From: Hyphomonadaceae bacterium TMED5
GTDB lineage: Bacteria > Pseudomonadota > Alphaproteobacteria > Caulobacterales > Hyphomonadaceae
Length of the DNA stretch: 64,000 bases
Assembly (NCBI GenBank): GCA_002173095.1
Contig: NHBK01000025.1
Coordinates: 26,306-90,305 of the forward strand
Reading direction: 5' to 3'
Below the pieces are notes generated by a model. The model was given only the letters and a program-made list of their open reading frames with translations, made no database searches and was not told the origin of the DNA. A program made the position numbers and the translations under genes. This document shows, in pieces, positions 36,781-46,174 of the stretch. The number at the start of each line of letters is the position of its first letter. The first letter of the stretch is position 1.

Positions 36781-37958
36781 TCCGCAATATTGAATACCGC
36801 TTCGACAGAAGAGGCGGCGATCTGACGGCGCACTTGGTCGGGAGCATCGTCGGCAAGTTCAATTGTGATCCCGCCCGTCTGATGTTCCAGCTTTGCCCAG
36901 TTCTTAGATGTGCCATTGATGATCTGATGGCCGACAATCCATTCCGGTTGTGGGTTTATGGATGCGTTCATCAGGTCTCTCAGCTCTGAGGGGAGGCGCA
37001 TATCGGTCTCGTCTCCCTCAAAAGGATGTGTGTAGACCAACGTGTCCCAGGTGGAATGGAAGTCCATGAAGGCGATAATGCCTTTGCCTTCAGCCTCGGT
37101 GTTGATCTGGTCCTGAATGGCTGCGATTTCCGGCTCGCTGGCTTCAAACCAGTTGCGGTTTAAATCCCAGCCTCCGGTGTTATTTCGCCAATGCCCATTG
37201 TCGATCCCGTCTGGGTTTGCGTTTGGAAACATGACAAGGCGAAAATTCAGGTCATCGGCGGCCGCGACAGCCTGCAACATGTCCTCTGCGAAGTAATCGA
37301 AGGTCTGGGCGCCCGAAAATTCAGGTGGATGCTGACGCGTCATTGCTATGACGAGCTGATCTGACGTCGGTAATCCATAGGTGAGGGCATAGAGCGGACG
37401 TCCTTCACGAGATTGGCCGAGCATGTGAAGATCTGCTCCATAAGTGTCCGCAAGCGCCTGATACCGATCAAAAATAGCCTGCGACGATAGAATGGGCTGG
37501 CCTGCGATGACGGTTTCTTCTGTCGCATCACCTAGCGAAATTGAGAATTGGTGCTCGTCTTCCGACAGTGTGGTGAACTCAGGAGAAATCGCCACCCACT
37601 CGCCATTCAGCGATTGAGATTTGGGCGTATAGCGATGTTCATAGTCGGCATAATCAATGCGTAAAGTGACCGGCATATCACCGGTCTCAATGACAGAAAA
37701 TGCATACCATGGGCTTGGATTAATCGCGTCATTTCGATCGTGCTCATGATCGGTCGCAAGCACAATTTCACGTTCCGAAATGACGGTACAGCTGTGCTGT
37801 CCTGCACCCGGGAAATCCGTAAACACGCGAACGCTGGATGAGGCGCACAGCGGTGCGCGTTCTCCGGTTTCGACAGGTAGATTTCCGTGTGCGCAGCCAG
37901 AAACGAGGATAAAAAAAGATGCGAGACCGAAGTCTCGCATCCTCATTGGGAATTTCAT
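36759..37958 (-). CDS. M14-family zinc carboxypeptidase, predicted lipoprotein
   Basis: The 399-residue protein has a lipoprotein signal with lipobox ILVSGC (Cys22), an N-terminal beta domain like that preceding the peptidase in cytosolic-carboxypeptidase (M14_N) proteins (about 80-150, PWYAFSVIE) and the M14 catalytic domain. Zinc ligands are H210 and E213 (TRQHPPE) and H301 (MDFHSTWD); substrate-binding Arg is near NPDG and LNRNW; the catalytic Glu is likely E367 (GGITIELAD). It starts 6 bases after the TonB-receptor stop, so it is probably co-transcribed and may trim peptides at the cell surface. A GTG 6 bases earlier is an alternative start. Confidence 0.85.
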   Translation of the reverse strand: MKFPMRMRDFGLASFFILVSGCAHGNLPVETGERAPLCASSSVRVFTDFPGAGQHSCTVISEREIVLATDHEHDRNDAINPSPWYAFSVIETGDMPVTLRIDYADYEHRYTPKSQSLNGEWVAISPEFTTLSEDEHQFSISLGDATEETVIAGQPILSSQAIFDRYQALADTYGADLHMLGQSREGRPLYALTYGLPTSDQLVIAMTRQHPPEFSGAQTFDYFAEDMLQAVAAADDLNFRLVMFPNANPDGIDNGHWRNNTGGWDLNRNWFEASEPEIAAIQDQINTEAEGKGIIAFMDFHSTWDTLVYTHPFEGDETDMRLPSELRDLMNASINPQPEWIVGHQIINGTSKNWAKLEHQTGGITIELADDAPDQVRRQIAASSVEAVFNIADQTSSSP

Positions 37959-37963
37959 TGTCA

Positions 37964-40900
37964 CTAGAACTCTTTCCGTGCGCTCAGGTAAACAAATCGA
38001 CCGCGGGAGCTGTGCAGCGATCCCATATAGCCGAAAGATTCATCCGCCAGAGGCGGGTCTTCGTCGAAAATATTCCGGGCACCAACACGAATGCGGGTTG
38101 GGGAATCGGTATCTTCGTCGAATGTGTATTGAACATAGGCGCTGTGGGTCATGTGAGAATCCACGGTCCAGAACTCTCCCGTGTCATCATTCGTTGCGCT
38201 TGTGTCGTTAACATCATCAACAAAGCCAGTATACCAGCCTGCTCCATAAGGGCCATTTCTCCAGGTCGCAGAACCGCTCCAGCGCCATTCCGGACGCCCG
38301 TCCTGACGTACCAGATCGCCGACACCGGAAAGTGAAGCCACCGAACTGATAAGACCAGATTCCTGCGCTTCGAGAATTTCGGCTTCAACAGGCGAAATGG
38401 CCTGATCGAATGTAAGCAGGTGAGCAACGTTTACACGCAGGCTGAAATCGCCAAACGGGGTGTCATCGAGGTCGTAATAGACGCCCAGGTCAACACCTTC
38501 GACCGTGCGAGGCAGGAAGTTGGTGTAATTGTCCTCGACATAAAGAATCTCACCAACATTGGTCAGGCCATCAGTAGTGCCAGCTTCACGGACGACTGCC
38601 GGGTTAGAGCTGCCCTGAACGCGACGCAGATAGTCGAGGACCAGGTGATTGCCGTCGCCAAAAATACCGACAACATCTTCCTGTTCGATGGACCAGTAAT
38701 CCACGGTCAGCTGCAGGTCACCGTATTCTGGTGGCAGGAAGGTGGAATCGAACACAAAGCCAAGTGTGAAGTTTTCTGATTCTTCAGGCGTAAGTTCCGT
38801 AGAGCCCTGACGCTGACTGACAACAGACGATGATTGATCGCAATCTGAGAAGTCTGCGATGGTGCCATTTGCGAGATCAACAGCACAGAGAGAATAGTCT
38901 GTGCGTGTGTTCACGCGCTCCAGTGCACGATTGTATTGCTGTTGCAGGTTTGGAGCCTTGAAGCCTTCAGACCAGGCTGAGCGGAACATAAGGTAGTCCG
39001 TCATTCTCCAGGACAGAGCGACTTTAGGTTTCGCGACGCTGCCGAACAGGTCGTAATCCTCGAAGCGGCCAGCCAGTTGCAGGTCTACAGACTGAACTAG
39101 TGGGATGTTCATGTCCTCGGAGACAAGCGGTACTGCGAACTCGATGAAGGCTGAGGCAACATTGCGGTCACCTTCTGAATCGAGCGTTTGGCTTGATCCC
39201 ATGACATCGCTGGTCAGTTCGCCTGTGAGCGGGCTCAAAAACTCGATTGTGCCATCCAGACGTGGATCGCGGTCATCCAGATAGGACTCGCGACGTAGTT
39301 CCAGACCCGCAGCTGCACCGACTGGGCCGGCCCAGATTTCAAACAGGTCAGGGCGGGAAACTTTGAAATCCCACATGGCAAGGCTGGTTTCGCTGATCCG
39401 GTAAACCGGAACAAGGAAGCTCTCAATGCCGACTGCACTGCTTGGCGTGCCATCACCTTCATCAGAGAGCGGAAGGCCGCCGCCATTGAACGGGTTGTAG
39501 GCGTCTGGTGTGTCCAGCGCGAGCGCCTCATAGAAGAGGGTGTTCGAAATACGTGTCGTCGTATCGTTGGTGCGGGCTTCGGAATAAACCAGCGCAGTTT
39601 CCCAGTCGAAACCATTCCAGTCACCCTCGAGACCAGCGAGAAGACGATAGACTTCGTTTTCTACCGTGATGACGCGTGGGCCGGCATCCACAACGCGGTA
39701 GCGGCGAAGCTCCACGTCATAGCCTTCGGCGGGTGTGCCAATGCCTTCGATACGGTTTGGCGACCCTACAGCACCGAATGGGTTCCAATAGTTGGAAGCC
39801 GGGATGATTGTGCGGTCTGCTGTCAGGTTCGCTGAACCTGCACGTTCCGCGTAGGAATCCGCATGGTAATACCCGGCTTCACCAAACAGGGTGACTCCAT
39901 TTTCGAAGTCATGGTGCAAGGTGCCGAAGAGGTTCAGGCGATCCACACCATTATTGATGGTGCGGGCTGAGTTGGTGTTGTAGCGCAGCGGAATATTTGA
40001 TGTGGAATTACCATCATCGATGCAGATGCCGTCACCAAGATCTACAAGGCAGCCGGATTCTGTGTCTGGCTGGACGTGGAAGGCGCCGCCGCTGCTCGTA
40101 ACGTCGGTCACGCCGACTGTGTCACCCGTGACAGGATCACGAAGAGTGAAGGCGCCCCATGGTGTGTTGGTGGACGTGCCACGAAACTGGGTGTCGCCTT
40201 CCCATGACGCTGGCAGACGATCGCGCAGATCGGCATTGGCAGCCCAGTCACGATCTGAGGCGTAGACAGGGTCACGCGTGGTGTAAGAGCCAAATACAGC
40301 AATGTTGGATCGGTCATTGTTGAAGTTCTGACCGGCTTCAAAACTGACAGTCAGTTCCTCGCCGCCCGCTTCAGGTTCCAATCCATAGCGCATGGACATG
40401 GTGAAGCCTTCGAAATCGTCTTTGAGCACGGTGTTTACAACGCCCGCAACAGCATCGGTGCCGTATAGCGCGGATGCGCCATCCAGAAGCACTTCGACAC
40501 GGCTAACCCCTGTGACAGGGATCGTGTTGGCATTCACTGTGACGACAGGAACGAGATTTTCAGACTGAGTGCCCGGGTGGTTCACCATGCGGCGACCATT
40601 CAGCAGCGTCAGGGTGTTGCCGGTTCCAAGTGCCCGGAGGTTGATGGATGCGACGTCTCCGCGTGCGGAGTTGACGCCGCCGCTGACGTTCTCGGTGCTG
40701 TTGAAGCCAACATCACCCATCTGTGGAATAGCGCGAAAGAGATCATCGCCATCGACGCCTCCAATTGCTGCAACTTCGTCTTCACCGACGACCGTGACCG
40801 GCAGGTTTCCGCCTGATTGTGCGCCGACAATCTGCGAGCCGACAACGACGATCGTATCCTGACGGGCTTCTTCAACGATGTCTTCTTCAGACATGGAAAC

Positions 40901-41278
40901 AACTGGGGCAGGTGTATTCTGAACGGCCTGTGACTGGGCCATAATGACGGGCATGGTTGATGGCAGTTCAGCCATGACCAGAAGCGCGCCAGTTTCATCT
41001 GAATGAGCGATCAGGTTTGAGCCATCAAGCAGGGTATTCAGCGCTTCCATGTCAGAATACTGACCGGATAGGCGATTGGCAGTGAGGCCGCGGACTTCGT
41101 CTGAGCGGTAAATCAGGTCCCGACCTGATTGAGAGATGTAAGAGTCCAGCGCGCGTTGAAGGCTGCCAGCCGGAATTTGATAATTCTGAGTGTCATCGGC
41201 CTGCGCGCTGAGTGCGCCGCCAATTGAGAGTGCCAGACCGGCCGCCCCAGAGATCAGGTGTCGTTTAAATCGTGCCAT
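37964..41278 (-). CDS. TonB-dependent outer-membrane receptor with N-terminal STN domain
   Basis: The 1104-residue protein has a signal peptide (cleavage near ALSAQA), an STN signalling domain (about 30-105: IPAGSLQRALDSYISQSGRDLIY), a TonB-box-like segment (EDTIVVVGSQ region), a plug domain (PVTVVGEDEV to GVSRVEVLLDGASALYGTDAVAGV) and a long barrel ending in aromatic residue (YLSARKEF). The STN domain means it can signal to the adjacent FecR anti-sigma protein. Loops are large and the receptor resembles the big Caulobacterales/Sphingomonadales receptors for oligomeric nutrients. Substrate is unknown; the downstream carboxypeptidase suggests peptides. Confidence 0.92.
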   Translation of the reverse strand: MARFKRHLISGAAGLALSIGGALSAQADDTQNYQIPAGSLQRALDSYISQSGRDLIYRSDEVRGLTANRLSGQYSDMEALNTLLDGSNLIAHSDETGALLVMAELPSTMPVIMAQSQAVQNTPAPVVSMSEEDIVEEARQDTIVVVGSQIVGAQSGGNLPVTVVGEDEVAAIGGVDGDDLFRAIPQMGDVGFNSTENVSGGVNSARGDVASINLRALGTGNTLTLLNGRRMVNHPGTQSENLVPVVTVNANTIPVTGVSRVEVLLDGASALYGTDAVAGVVNTVLKDDFEGFTMSMRYGLEPEAGGEELTVSFEAGQNFNNDRSNIAVFGSYTTRDPVYASDRDWAANADLRDRLPASWEGDTQFRGTSTNTPWGAFTLRDPVTGDTVGVTDVTSSGGAFHVQPDTESGCLVDLGDGICIDDGNSTSNIPLRYNTNSARTINNGVDRLNLFGTLHHDFENGVTLFGEAGYYHADSYAERAGSANLTADRTIIPASNYWNPFGAVGSPNRIEGIGTPAEGYDVELRRYRVVDAGPRVITVENEVYRLLAGLEGDWNGFDWETALVYSEARTNDTTTRISNTLFYEALALDTPDAYNPFNGGGLPLSDEGDGTPSSAVGIESFLVPVYRISETSLAMWDFKVSRPDLFEIWAGPVGAAAGLELRRESYLDDRDPRLDGTIEFLSPLTGELTSDVMGSSQTLDSEGDRNVASAFIEFAVPLVSEDMNIPLVQSVDLQLAGRFEDYDLFGSVAKPKVALSWRMTDYLMFRSAWSEGFKAPNLQQQYNRALERVNTRTDYSLCAVDLANGTIADFSDCDQSSSVVSQRQGSTELTPEESENFTLGFVFDSTFLPPEYGDLQLTVDYWSIEQEDVVGIFGDGNHLVLDYLRRVQGSSNPAVVREAGTTDGLTNVGEILYVEDNYTNFLPRTVEGVDLGVYYDLDDTPFGDFSLRVNVAHLLTFDQAISPVEAEILEAQESGLISSVASLSGVGDLVRQDGRPEWRWSGSATWRNGPYGAGWYTGFVDDVNDTSATNDDTGEFWTVDSHMTHSAYVQYTFDEDTDSPTRIRVGARNIFDEDPPLADESFGYMGSLHSSRGRFVYLSARKEF

Positions 41279-41384
41279 ATCGCAGATTCCCCGTTTGCGT
41301 TTTCAGAAGTGAGTGGAAACGCTCCATTCTTGTCTGATGACGAGCGGGATTATTAAATCCATCACATAAAATGAAATTTTTTTA

Positions 41385-42410
41385 TCAATTGGGCGAAATT
41401 TCTATGACCGACCCATTCGTGCGCGTTTTAAGCCCCAGGCCAGTGTCCGCAAGTCGTGCGAATGCCAGCACGTTGGTCGCCGTAAAGGTGCCTCCGATTT
41501 CAATATCGCCAATACTGTCATCGGTGAGCACGAGCTGTGTGTCATTATAGCGATTGAACTCTGCCACGGCGTCCGACAATGGAGTGCCACTGAAATTCAG
41601 CTTGCCTTCGCGCCATGACAGCAGACGATCAATCGCTGAGTCTCCGACAATCTCACGCACAACACCGCCATCATCGACGATGGCAATCATGCCGGCGGTG
41701 AGGATGGACGAGGGGCGACCAAAAGGCGTGGGCTCACCTTCGACGAGGACGCGACCTTCCAGAACTGTGACCTCAGTGACATCGCCGCGGCGGCGAACGG
41801 AAAACTGCGTGCCGAGCACGGTTATCTGGCCTCTCCCTGCATCGACCTCAAATGGCCGCGTTTCATCCCGGCTTACGGAGAAGAAAGCTTCACCATTTTC
41901 CAGGGAGACACGGCGATTGGCGTCTGAAAAGGATACTTCCAGATTGGACTGGGTGTTCATGGTGATGGTTGAGCCATCGTCCAGATTTACATCTCGCTGC
42001 TGCCCCGTCTCGGTCGCATAGGCGTAAATGACAGTTTCTGGCGTGATGGCGGGCTGTTGAGCAAAGAGGAAGAGCGCGATTGCGATGGCTATGGCGGCAG
42101 CGAGGGCGCTAATCGCCTGGACCGGTTTCATCCAGGATGATGACTGAGAGCGCAGATCGCGATTGCTGGTTTTCAGAGCGCTTAGTCTGTTGGCGTTCGC
42201 CCACGCTGTCTGAAGGCGTAAAAATGCCGTGCGGTGAGAAAGAGATTCGTTTAGCCAGCTTTGAAAATCATCATGTGAATCCGCGAGCTGATCCAGCTTC
42301 GGCTGATCGTCCAGCAAGCCATGGGAATCCAGTCGCGCGAGCCAGTCAGCCGCGTCGTTATCAATTCTTTCGGCGAGAGAGAGGTCAGATGACCTTGCTT
42401 CGTTACTCAC
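41385..42410 (-). CDS. FecR-family anti-sigma/sigma-regulator protein
   Basis: FecR proteins span the inner membrane and relay the outer-membrane receptor signal to an ECF sigma factor. From the GTG at 42410 the product is 341 residues: an N-terminal cytoplasmic domain (NDAADWLARLDSHG, the DUF4880 region), one transmembrane helix (about 98-118), the periplasmic FecR domain (DGSTITMNTQSNLEVSF, GEAFFSVSRDETRPF, LGTQFSVR) and a C-terminal STN-like domain. The open frame begins at 42506 but overlaps the sigma gene with unrelated residues. The GTG overlaps the sigma stop by 8 bases, implying coupling. Confidence 0.88.
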   Translation of the reverse strand: MSNEARSSDLSLAERIDNDAADWLARLDSHGLLDDQPKLDQLADSHDDFQSWLNESLSHRTAFLRLQTAWANANRLSALKTSNRDLRSQSSSWMKPVQAISALAAAIAIAIALFLFAQQPAITPETVIYAYATETGQQRDVNLDDGSTITMNTQSNLEVSFSDANRRVSLENGEAFFSVSRDETRPFEVDAGRGQITVLGTQFSVRRRGDVTEVTVLEGRVLVEGEPTPFGRPSSILTAGMIAIVDDGGVVREIVGDSAIDRLLSWREGKLNFSGTPLSDAVAEFNRYNDTQLVLTDDSIGDIEIGGTFTATNVLAFARLADTGLGLKTRTNGSVIEISPN

Positions 42411-42975
42411 CACATGCCGCCTTTGTTTGTTTTGCTTTTGGCCGCATAACGTTGATTCCAAACTTTCCCATCTGATCAGCCAGTTTCCTGATCCCTTTAC
42501 TGACATGCCGCTCTACCGTCGGCTCTGATATACCGAGAATTCGCGCCGTTTCCTTTTGCGAATTCCCTTCAATTTTTCGCAGATAAATCACATCACGCGT
42601 CCGGTCGGGTAAAGCGTTCAGTGCGTCCTGCAGTATTCTGAGCTCGGCGCGTGCAGATGTCGTCTGAAACGGACCGGCTTCATTACTGGAGACGTCCGAC
42701 ATCTCAAAATCCATCACTGTTTCGATGGAAACAATTCGACTTCGTCGCCGTCGATCAATCAAAAGATTGCGCGCGGTGGCAAACATCATGGCTTTTGTGT
42801 TGTCGGGAATTTCGGTCAACGCGGCTTTGTAGAGCCTCGTATAGATATCCTGTCGCAGATCAGGAATGTCATCCGTGACGCCCCAATTGCGCATCAGAAA
42901 GCGCTCGAGGCTGCCCTCGAGTGGTAAAACTTCCTCTACGAACCATTCGTCTACATTCACGCGGATGCGCTCCAA
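42403..42975 (-). CDS. ECF-family RNA polymerase sigma factor (FecI-like)
   Basis: The 190-residue protein has sigma region 2 (DIPDLRQDIYTRLYKAA, then MMFATARNLLIDRRRR) and region 4 (LNALPDRTRDVIYLRKIEG, with the helix-turn-helix KETARILGISEPTVERHV). Together with the downstream FecR and STN-TonB receptor it forms a cell-surface signalling set that should activate the receptor gene in response to its ligand. An inverted repeat lies upstream. Confidence 0.92.
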   Translation of the reverse strand: MERIRVNVDEWFVEEVLPLEGSLERFLMRNWGVTDDIPDLRQDIYTRLYKAALTEIPDNTKAMMFATARNLLIDRRRRSRIVSIETVMDFEMSDVSSNEAGPFQTTSARAELRILQDALNALPDRTRDVIYLRKIEGNSQKETARILGISEPTVERHVSKGIRKLADQMGKFGINVMRPKAKQTKAACGE

Positions 42976-43031
42976 TTGGGCGCTGGAGGCTTTGGTAAGT
43001 CCTTGTATCTGTCAAGCTTGAGCGAGGGGAG

Positions 43032-43051
43032 TCGACGCTGGAAAACGTCGA
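43032..43051. promoter_or_regulatory. Inverted repeat upstream of the ECF sigma gene
   Basis: TCGACG and CGTCGA are perfect 6-base arms separated by 8 bases, 57 bases before the sigma start. On the minus strand a perfect TTGACA occurs at about 43009-43014, closer to the gene, but without a good -10. The repeat may be a repressor site; no protein is assigned. Confidence 0.35.
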
Positions 43052-43100
43052 ATTGCCCTAAAAGCACGCGCGTCCATCCAGATGCGATGACGGCCTTCAC

Positions 43101-43140
43101 AAAAAAGCCCAGCTAGAATAGCTGGGCTTTTTTTATTTTT
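43101..43140. terminator. Strong bidirectional terminator after cysNC
   Basis: AAAAAAGCCCAGCTA (43101-43115) and its exact complement (43119-43133) form a 15-base stem with a 3-base loop, flanked by A and T tracts on both sides. It ends the minus-strand cysD-cysNC transcript about 20 bases after the stop. Confidence 0.92.
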
Positions 43141-43155
43141 CGGTGGGAAGGCCTA

Positions 43156-45063
43156 TCAGGCTTCCAGCATGCCGCGTTGTTTCATCCAGTCGACGATCAG
43201 CTCTGCAGCTTCATCCGCTGTCATGCTGGTTGTGTCGATCTCGATTTCGGCCTCCAGAGGTGGCTCATACGGGCTATCGATACCGGTGAAGTTCTTGATC
43301 TTGCCTTCGCGTGCACGTTTGTAGAGGCCTTTCACGTCACGCTGTTCCGCTACGTTGAGCGGCGTGTTGACGTAGATTTCTACAAACTCTGCATCTTCCA
43401 CCATGTTCCGGGCCATTCGGCGTTCAGAACGGAAAGGAGAGATGAAGGAGACCAGCGTCACCAGACCTGCATCTACCATCAGTTTGGAGACTTCGGCTAC
43501 GCGGCGGATGTTCTCAACACGGTCGGCATCGGTGAAGCCGAGGTCGCGGTTGAGGCCGTGGCGTACGTTGTCACCATCGAGGAGATAGGTGTGACGGTCG
43601 ATTGAGAAGAGGCGTTTTTGAAGCGCGTTCGCAATCGTGGACTTACCAGAGCCGGAAAGGCCGGTGAACCACAGAACTGCTGGCTTCTGACCCTTCTGTG
43701 AAGAGTGCGCCTGCTTGTTCACATCAACAGATTGCCAGTGGATATTGCCTGCGCGACGGAGCGCGAAGTCAATCATACCCATGCCAACCGTGTTGTTGGT
43801 CAGACGGTCAATCAGAATGAAGGCGCCGGTCTCACGAATGTCGTTATAGGCATCAAACGGAATCGCCTGATCCAGAGACATGGTGCAGACGCCGACTTCG
43901 TTTAGCGAAAGATCGCGGGCAGGTCTGTCCTGAAGGTCAGACATGTCGATGCGATATTTGGTTTCGTTGATCTGTGCTGTGACCGTTTTCGAACCGATCT
44001 TCAGGAGATAACGACGACCTGGCAGCATTTTCTCGTCAGACATCCAGAAAATACGGGTCTGGAACTGATCTGCGACTTCTGCTGGTTCTTCAGCTGTACA
44101 GATGAGGTCACCACGGGAGGTATCGACTTCGTCTGCGAAACAGATGGTGACGGACTCGCCAGCAACCGCTTCCTGAACTTCCTTGTCGCCAGTCAGGATC
44201 TTCGTGACGGTTGTTTCTTTCGCAGATGGAAGCGTTTTAACGCGATCACCAACGCGAACCGTTCCCGACGGGATCTGACCGGAGAAGCCACGGAAGTCGA
44301 GGTTAGGGCGGTTTACATACTGTACAGGCAGACGGAATGGCGCATTCAGGCGCTCATCATCCACTGGAACCGTTTCCAGATACTCCATGAGGGAAGGGCC
44401 ATCATACCAAGGGGTTTTGTCTGACTTGGTCGTGATGTTTGTGCCTTCCAGAGCCGACATTGGGATCGCCTGGATTTCGATACCTGCGGCAAGTTCTTCA
44501 GCGAATTCGATGAAGTCGTTTTCGATATCGTCGAAAACTGACTGTTCGTAGTTCTGGAGGTCCATCTTGTTGATGGCCAGAACGAGCTTACGAATGCCGA
44601 GAGACGATGCGATGAAGGCGTGACGGCGGGTCTGTTCGAGAACGCCGCGGCGGGCGTCGATAAGCAGAATAGCAAGGTCGGCGGTAGATGCACCGGTTGC
44701 CATATTGCGGGTGTACTGAACGTGTCCCGGCGTGTCTGCGACGATGAACTTACGCTTATCCGTAGAGAAGAAACGGTAAGCCACGTCGATGGTGATGCCT
44801 TGCTCGCGTTCAGCCGTCAGGCCGTCAACGAGCAGAGCGAAATCGATATTCTCGCCTTGCGTACCAACCCGTTTGGAGTCTGCCTCCAGTGCATCCAGCT
44901 GATCTTCAAAGATCATTTTGGAATCATACAGCATACGGCCAATCAGAGTCGATTTGCCGTCATCTACGGAACCGCAGGTAATGAAGCGAAGAAGCGACTT
45001 GTTCTCGTGAGCTTCCAGATACGCGCGGATGTCTGTTTCTAGGAGTGAATTCTGATCGGACAT
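43156..45063 (-). CDS. cysNC: Bifunctional sulfate adenylyltransferase subunit 1 / adenylylsulfate kinase
   Basis: The N-terminal part is CysN, the GTPase subunit of ATP sulfurylase: GSVDDGKST at 31-39, DTPGHVQYTRNM, NKMD, then EF-Tu-like beta-barrel domains. The C-terminal part (about 455-635) is APS kinase CysC, with P-loop GLSGSGKST near 466-474 and the DGDNVRHGLNRDLGF motif. With CysD it makes APS; the kinase can make PAPS. The 635-residue fusion is common in proteobacteria. It starts one base after the cysD stop. Confidence 0.96.
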   Translation of the reverse strand: MSDQNSLLETDIRAYLEAHENKSLLRFITCGSVDDGKSTLIGRMLYDSKMIFEDQLDALEADSKRVGTQGENIDFALLVDGLTAEREQGITIDVAYRFFSTDKRKFIVADTPGHVQYTRNMATGASTADLAILLIDARRGVLEQTRRHAFIASSLGIRKLVLAINKMDLQNYEQSVFDDIENDFIEFAEELAAGIEIQAIPMSALEGTNITTKSDKTPWYDGPSLMEYLETVPVDDERLNAPFRLPVQYVNRPNLDFRGFSGQIPSGTVRVGDRVKTLPSAKETTVTKILTGDKEVQEAVAGESVTICFADEVDTSRGDLICTAEEPAEVADQFQTRIFWMSDEKMLPGRRYLLKIGSKTVTAQINETKYRIDMSDLQDRPARDLSLNEVGVCTMSLDQAIPFDAYNDIRETGAFILIDRLTNNTVGMGMIDFALRRAGNIHWQSVDVNKQAHSSQKGQKPAVLWFTGLSGSGKSTIANALQKRLFSIDRHTYLLDGDNVRHGLNRDLGFTDADRVENIRRVAEVSKLMVDAGLVTLVSFISPFRSERRMARNMVEDAEFVEIYVNTPLNVAEQRDVKGLYKRAREGKIKNFTGIDSPYEPPLEAEIEIDTTSMTADEAAELIVDWMKQRGMLEA

Positions 45064-45064
45064 C

Positions 45065-45967
45065 TTAGAAGTATCCTTCTTGTTTTTTCTTCTCCATAGA
45101 ACCGGACTGGTCGCGGTCGATGACGCGGCCCTGACGTTCGGAAGATTTGGTCAGCAGCATTTCCTGAATGATGTCTTCAAGCGTGTCGGCCTCGCTTTCG
45201 ACAGCACCCGTCAGTGGGTAGCAGCCGAGCGTACGGAAGCGGACAGACTTTTCGACTGCGGTTTTACGCAGCTCTTCAGGAACACGGTCATCATCAACCA
45301 TGATCTGCGTTCCTTCCCACTCAACGACCGGGCGTTTAGCGGAATAATAGAGCGGAACAATTTCGATGCCTTCGCGGCGGATATATTGCCAGATGTCCAG
45401 CTCAGTCCAGTTGGAAAGCGGGAATACGCGGATGCTTTCGCCATTGCGAATACGCGTATTGTAAAGGTTCCAGAGCTCAGGTCTCTGGTTCTTCGGATCC
45501 CAGCGGTGTTCTGCGGACCGGAAAGAACAAATACGCTCTTTAGCACGAGATTTTTCTTCGTCCCGACGTGCGCCCCCGAACGCGAGATCGAATTTGTATT
45601 TGTTCAAAGCCTGCTTAAGCGCAGCAGTCTTCATGATGTCGGTGTGAAGTGCCGAACCGTGCGTAAACGGACCGACACCATCATCGACACCTTCCTGGTT
45701 CACGTGAACCAGGAGCTCCAGACCTGTTTCTGCGGCACGGCGGTCGCGAAACTCAATCATTTCCCGGAACTTCCACGTGGTGTCCACGTGAAGCAGTGGG
45801 AATGGAGGTTTGCTTGGATAAAAGGCCTTCATGGCCAGATGGAGCATGACGGCGCTGTCTTTACCGACGGAATAGAGCATCACAGGACGCTCTGCATCGG
45901 CTACAACCTCGCGCATGATGTGCATGCTCTCCGCTTCCAAGCGGTCTAAGTGGGAAAGATTCTTCAA
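45065..45967 (-). CDS. cysD: Sulfate adenylyltransferase subunit 2
   Basis: CysD is the catalytic subunit that adenylates sulfate with ATP, driven by GTP hydrolysis in CysN. The 300-residue protein has the PP-loop [26 protein letters not shown], the [20 protein letters not shown] signature and a C-terminal [13 protein letters not shown]. It is the first gene of cysD-cysNC; possible control sites lie in the 207 bases upstream. Confidence 0.96.
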   Translation of the reverse strand: MKNLSHLDRLEAESMHIMREVVADAERPVMLYSVGKDSAVMLHLAMKAFYPSKPPFPLLHVDTTWKFREMIEFRDRRAAETGLELLVHVNQEGVDDGVGPFTHGSALHTDIMKTAALKQALNKYKFDLAFGGARRDEEKSRAKERICSFRSAEHRWDPKNQRPELWNLYNTRIRNGESIRVFPLSNWTELDIWQYIRREGIEIVPLYYSAKRPVVEWEGTQIMVDDDRVPEELRKTAVEKSVRFRTLGCYPLTGAVESEADTLEDIIQEMLLTKSSERQGRVIDRDQSGSMEKKKQEGYF

Positions 45968-45983
45968 AGTGCCCCCCTTGGCG

Positions 45984-46102
45984 TACGCGTACTTAATGTC
46001 TCAGTCTCTATCGAAGCCCATCCAGTGGCACAAGAAAGCCAGACTGGATTTAAGCAAAAAAAATGTTGCAGTTGCGCAATGCTCATATGTTGAACAGCAT
46101 TG
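45984..46102 (-). promoter_or_regulatory. Palindromes upstream of cysD
   Basis: GTACGCGTAC at 45984-45993 is a perfect 10-base palindrome in the cysD leader. Further up, CAATGCT (46077-46083) and AGCATTG (46096-46102) are perfect 7-base arms with a 12-base spacer, a geometry suited to a dimeric regulator. The half-site ATGCTG also occurs in the cysH upstream region. This hints at shared control of sulfate assimilation but is not proven. Confidence 0.42.
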
Positions 46103-46174
46103 ACCCAAGATTGCATTGTTTGGTTGGGTTTTTGCCGTATTTGTCCTATGAGTTGATTTTGGGGTTTCTTTTTA

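Noticed and set aside
45080..45949. 289-residue plus-strand frame opposite cysD
   Set aside because: It mirrors cysD almost exactly and has no recognisable protein features.
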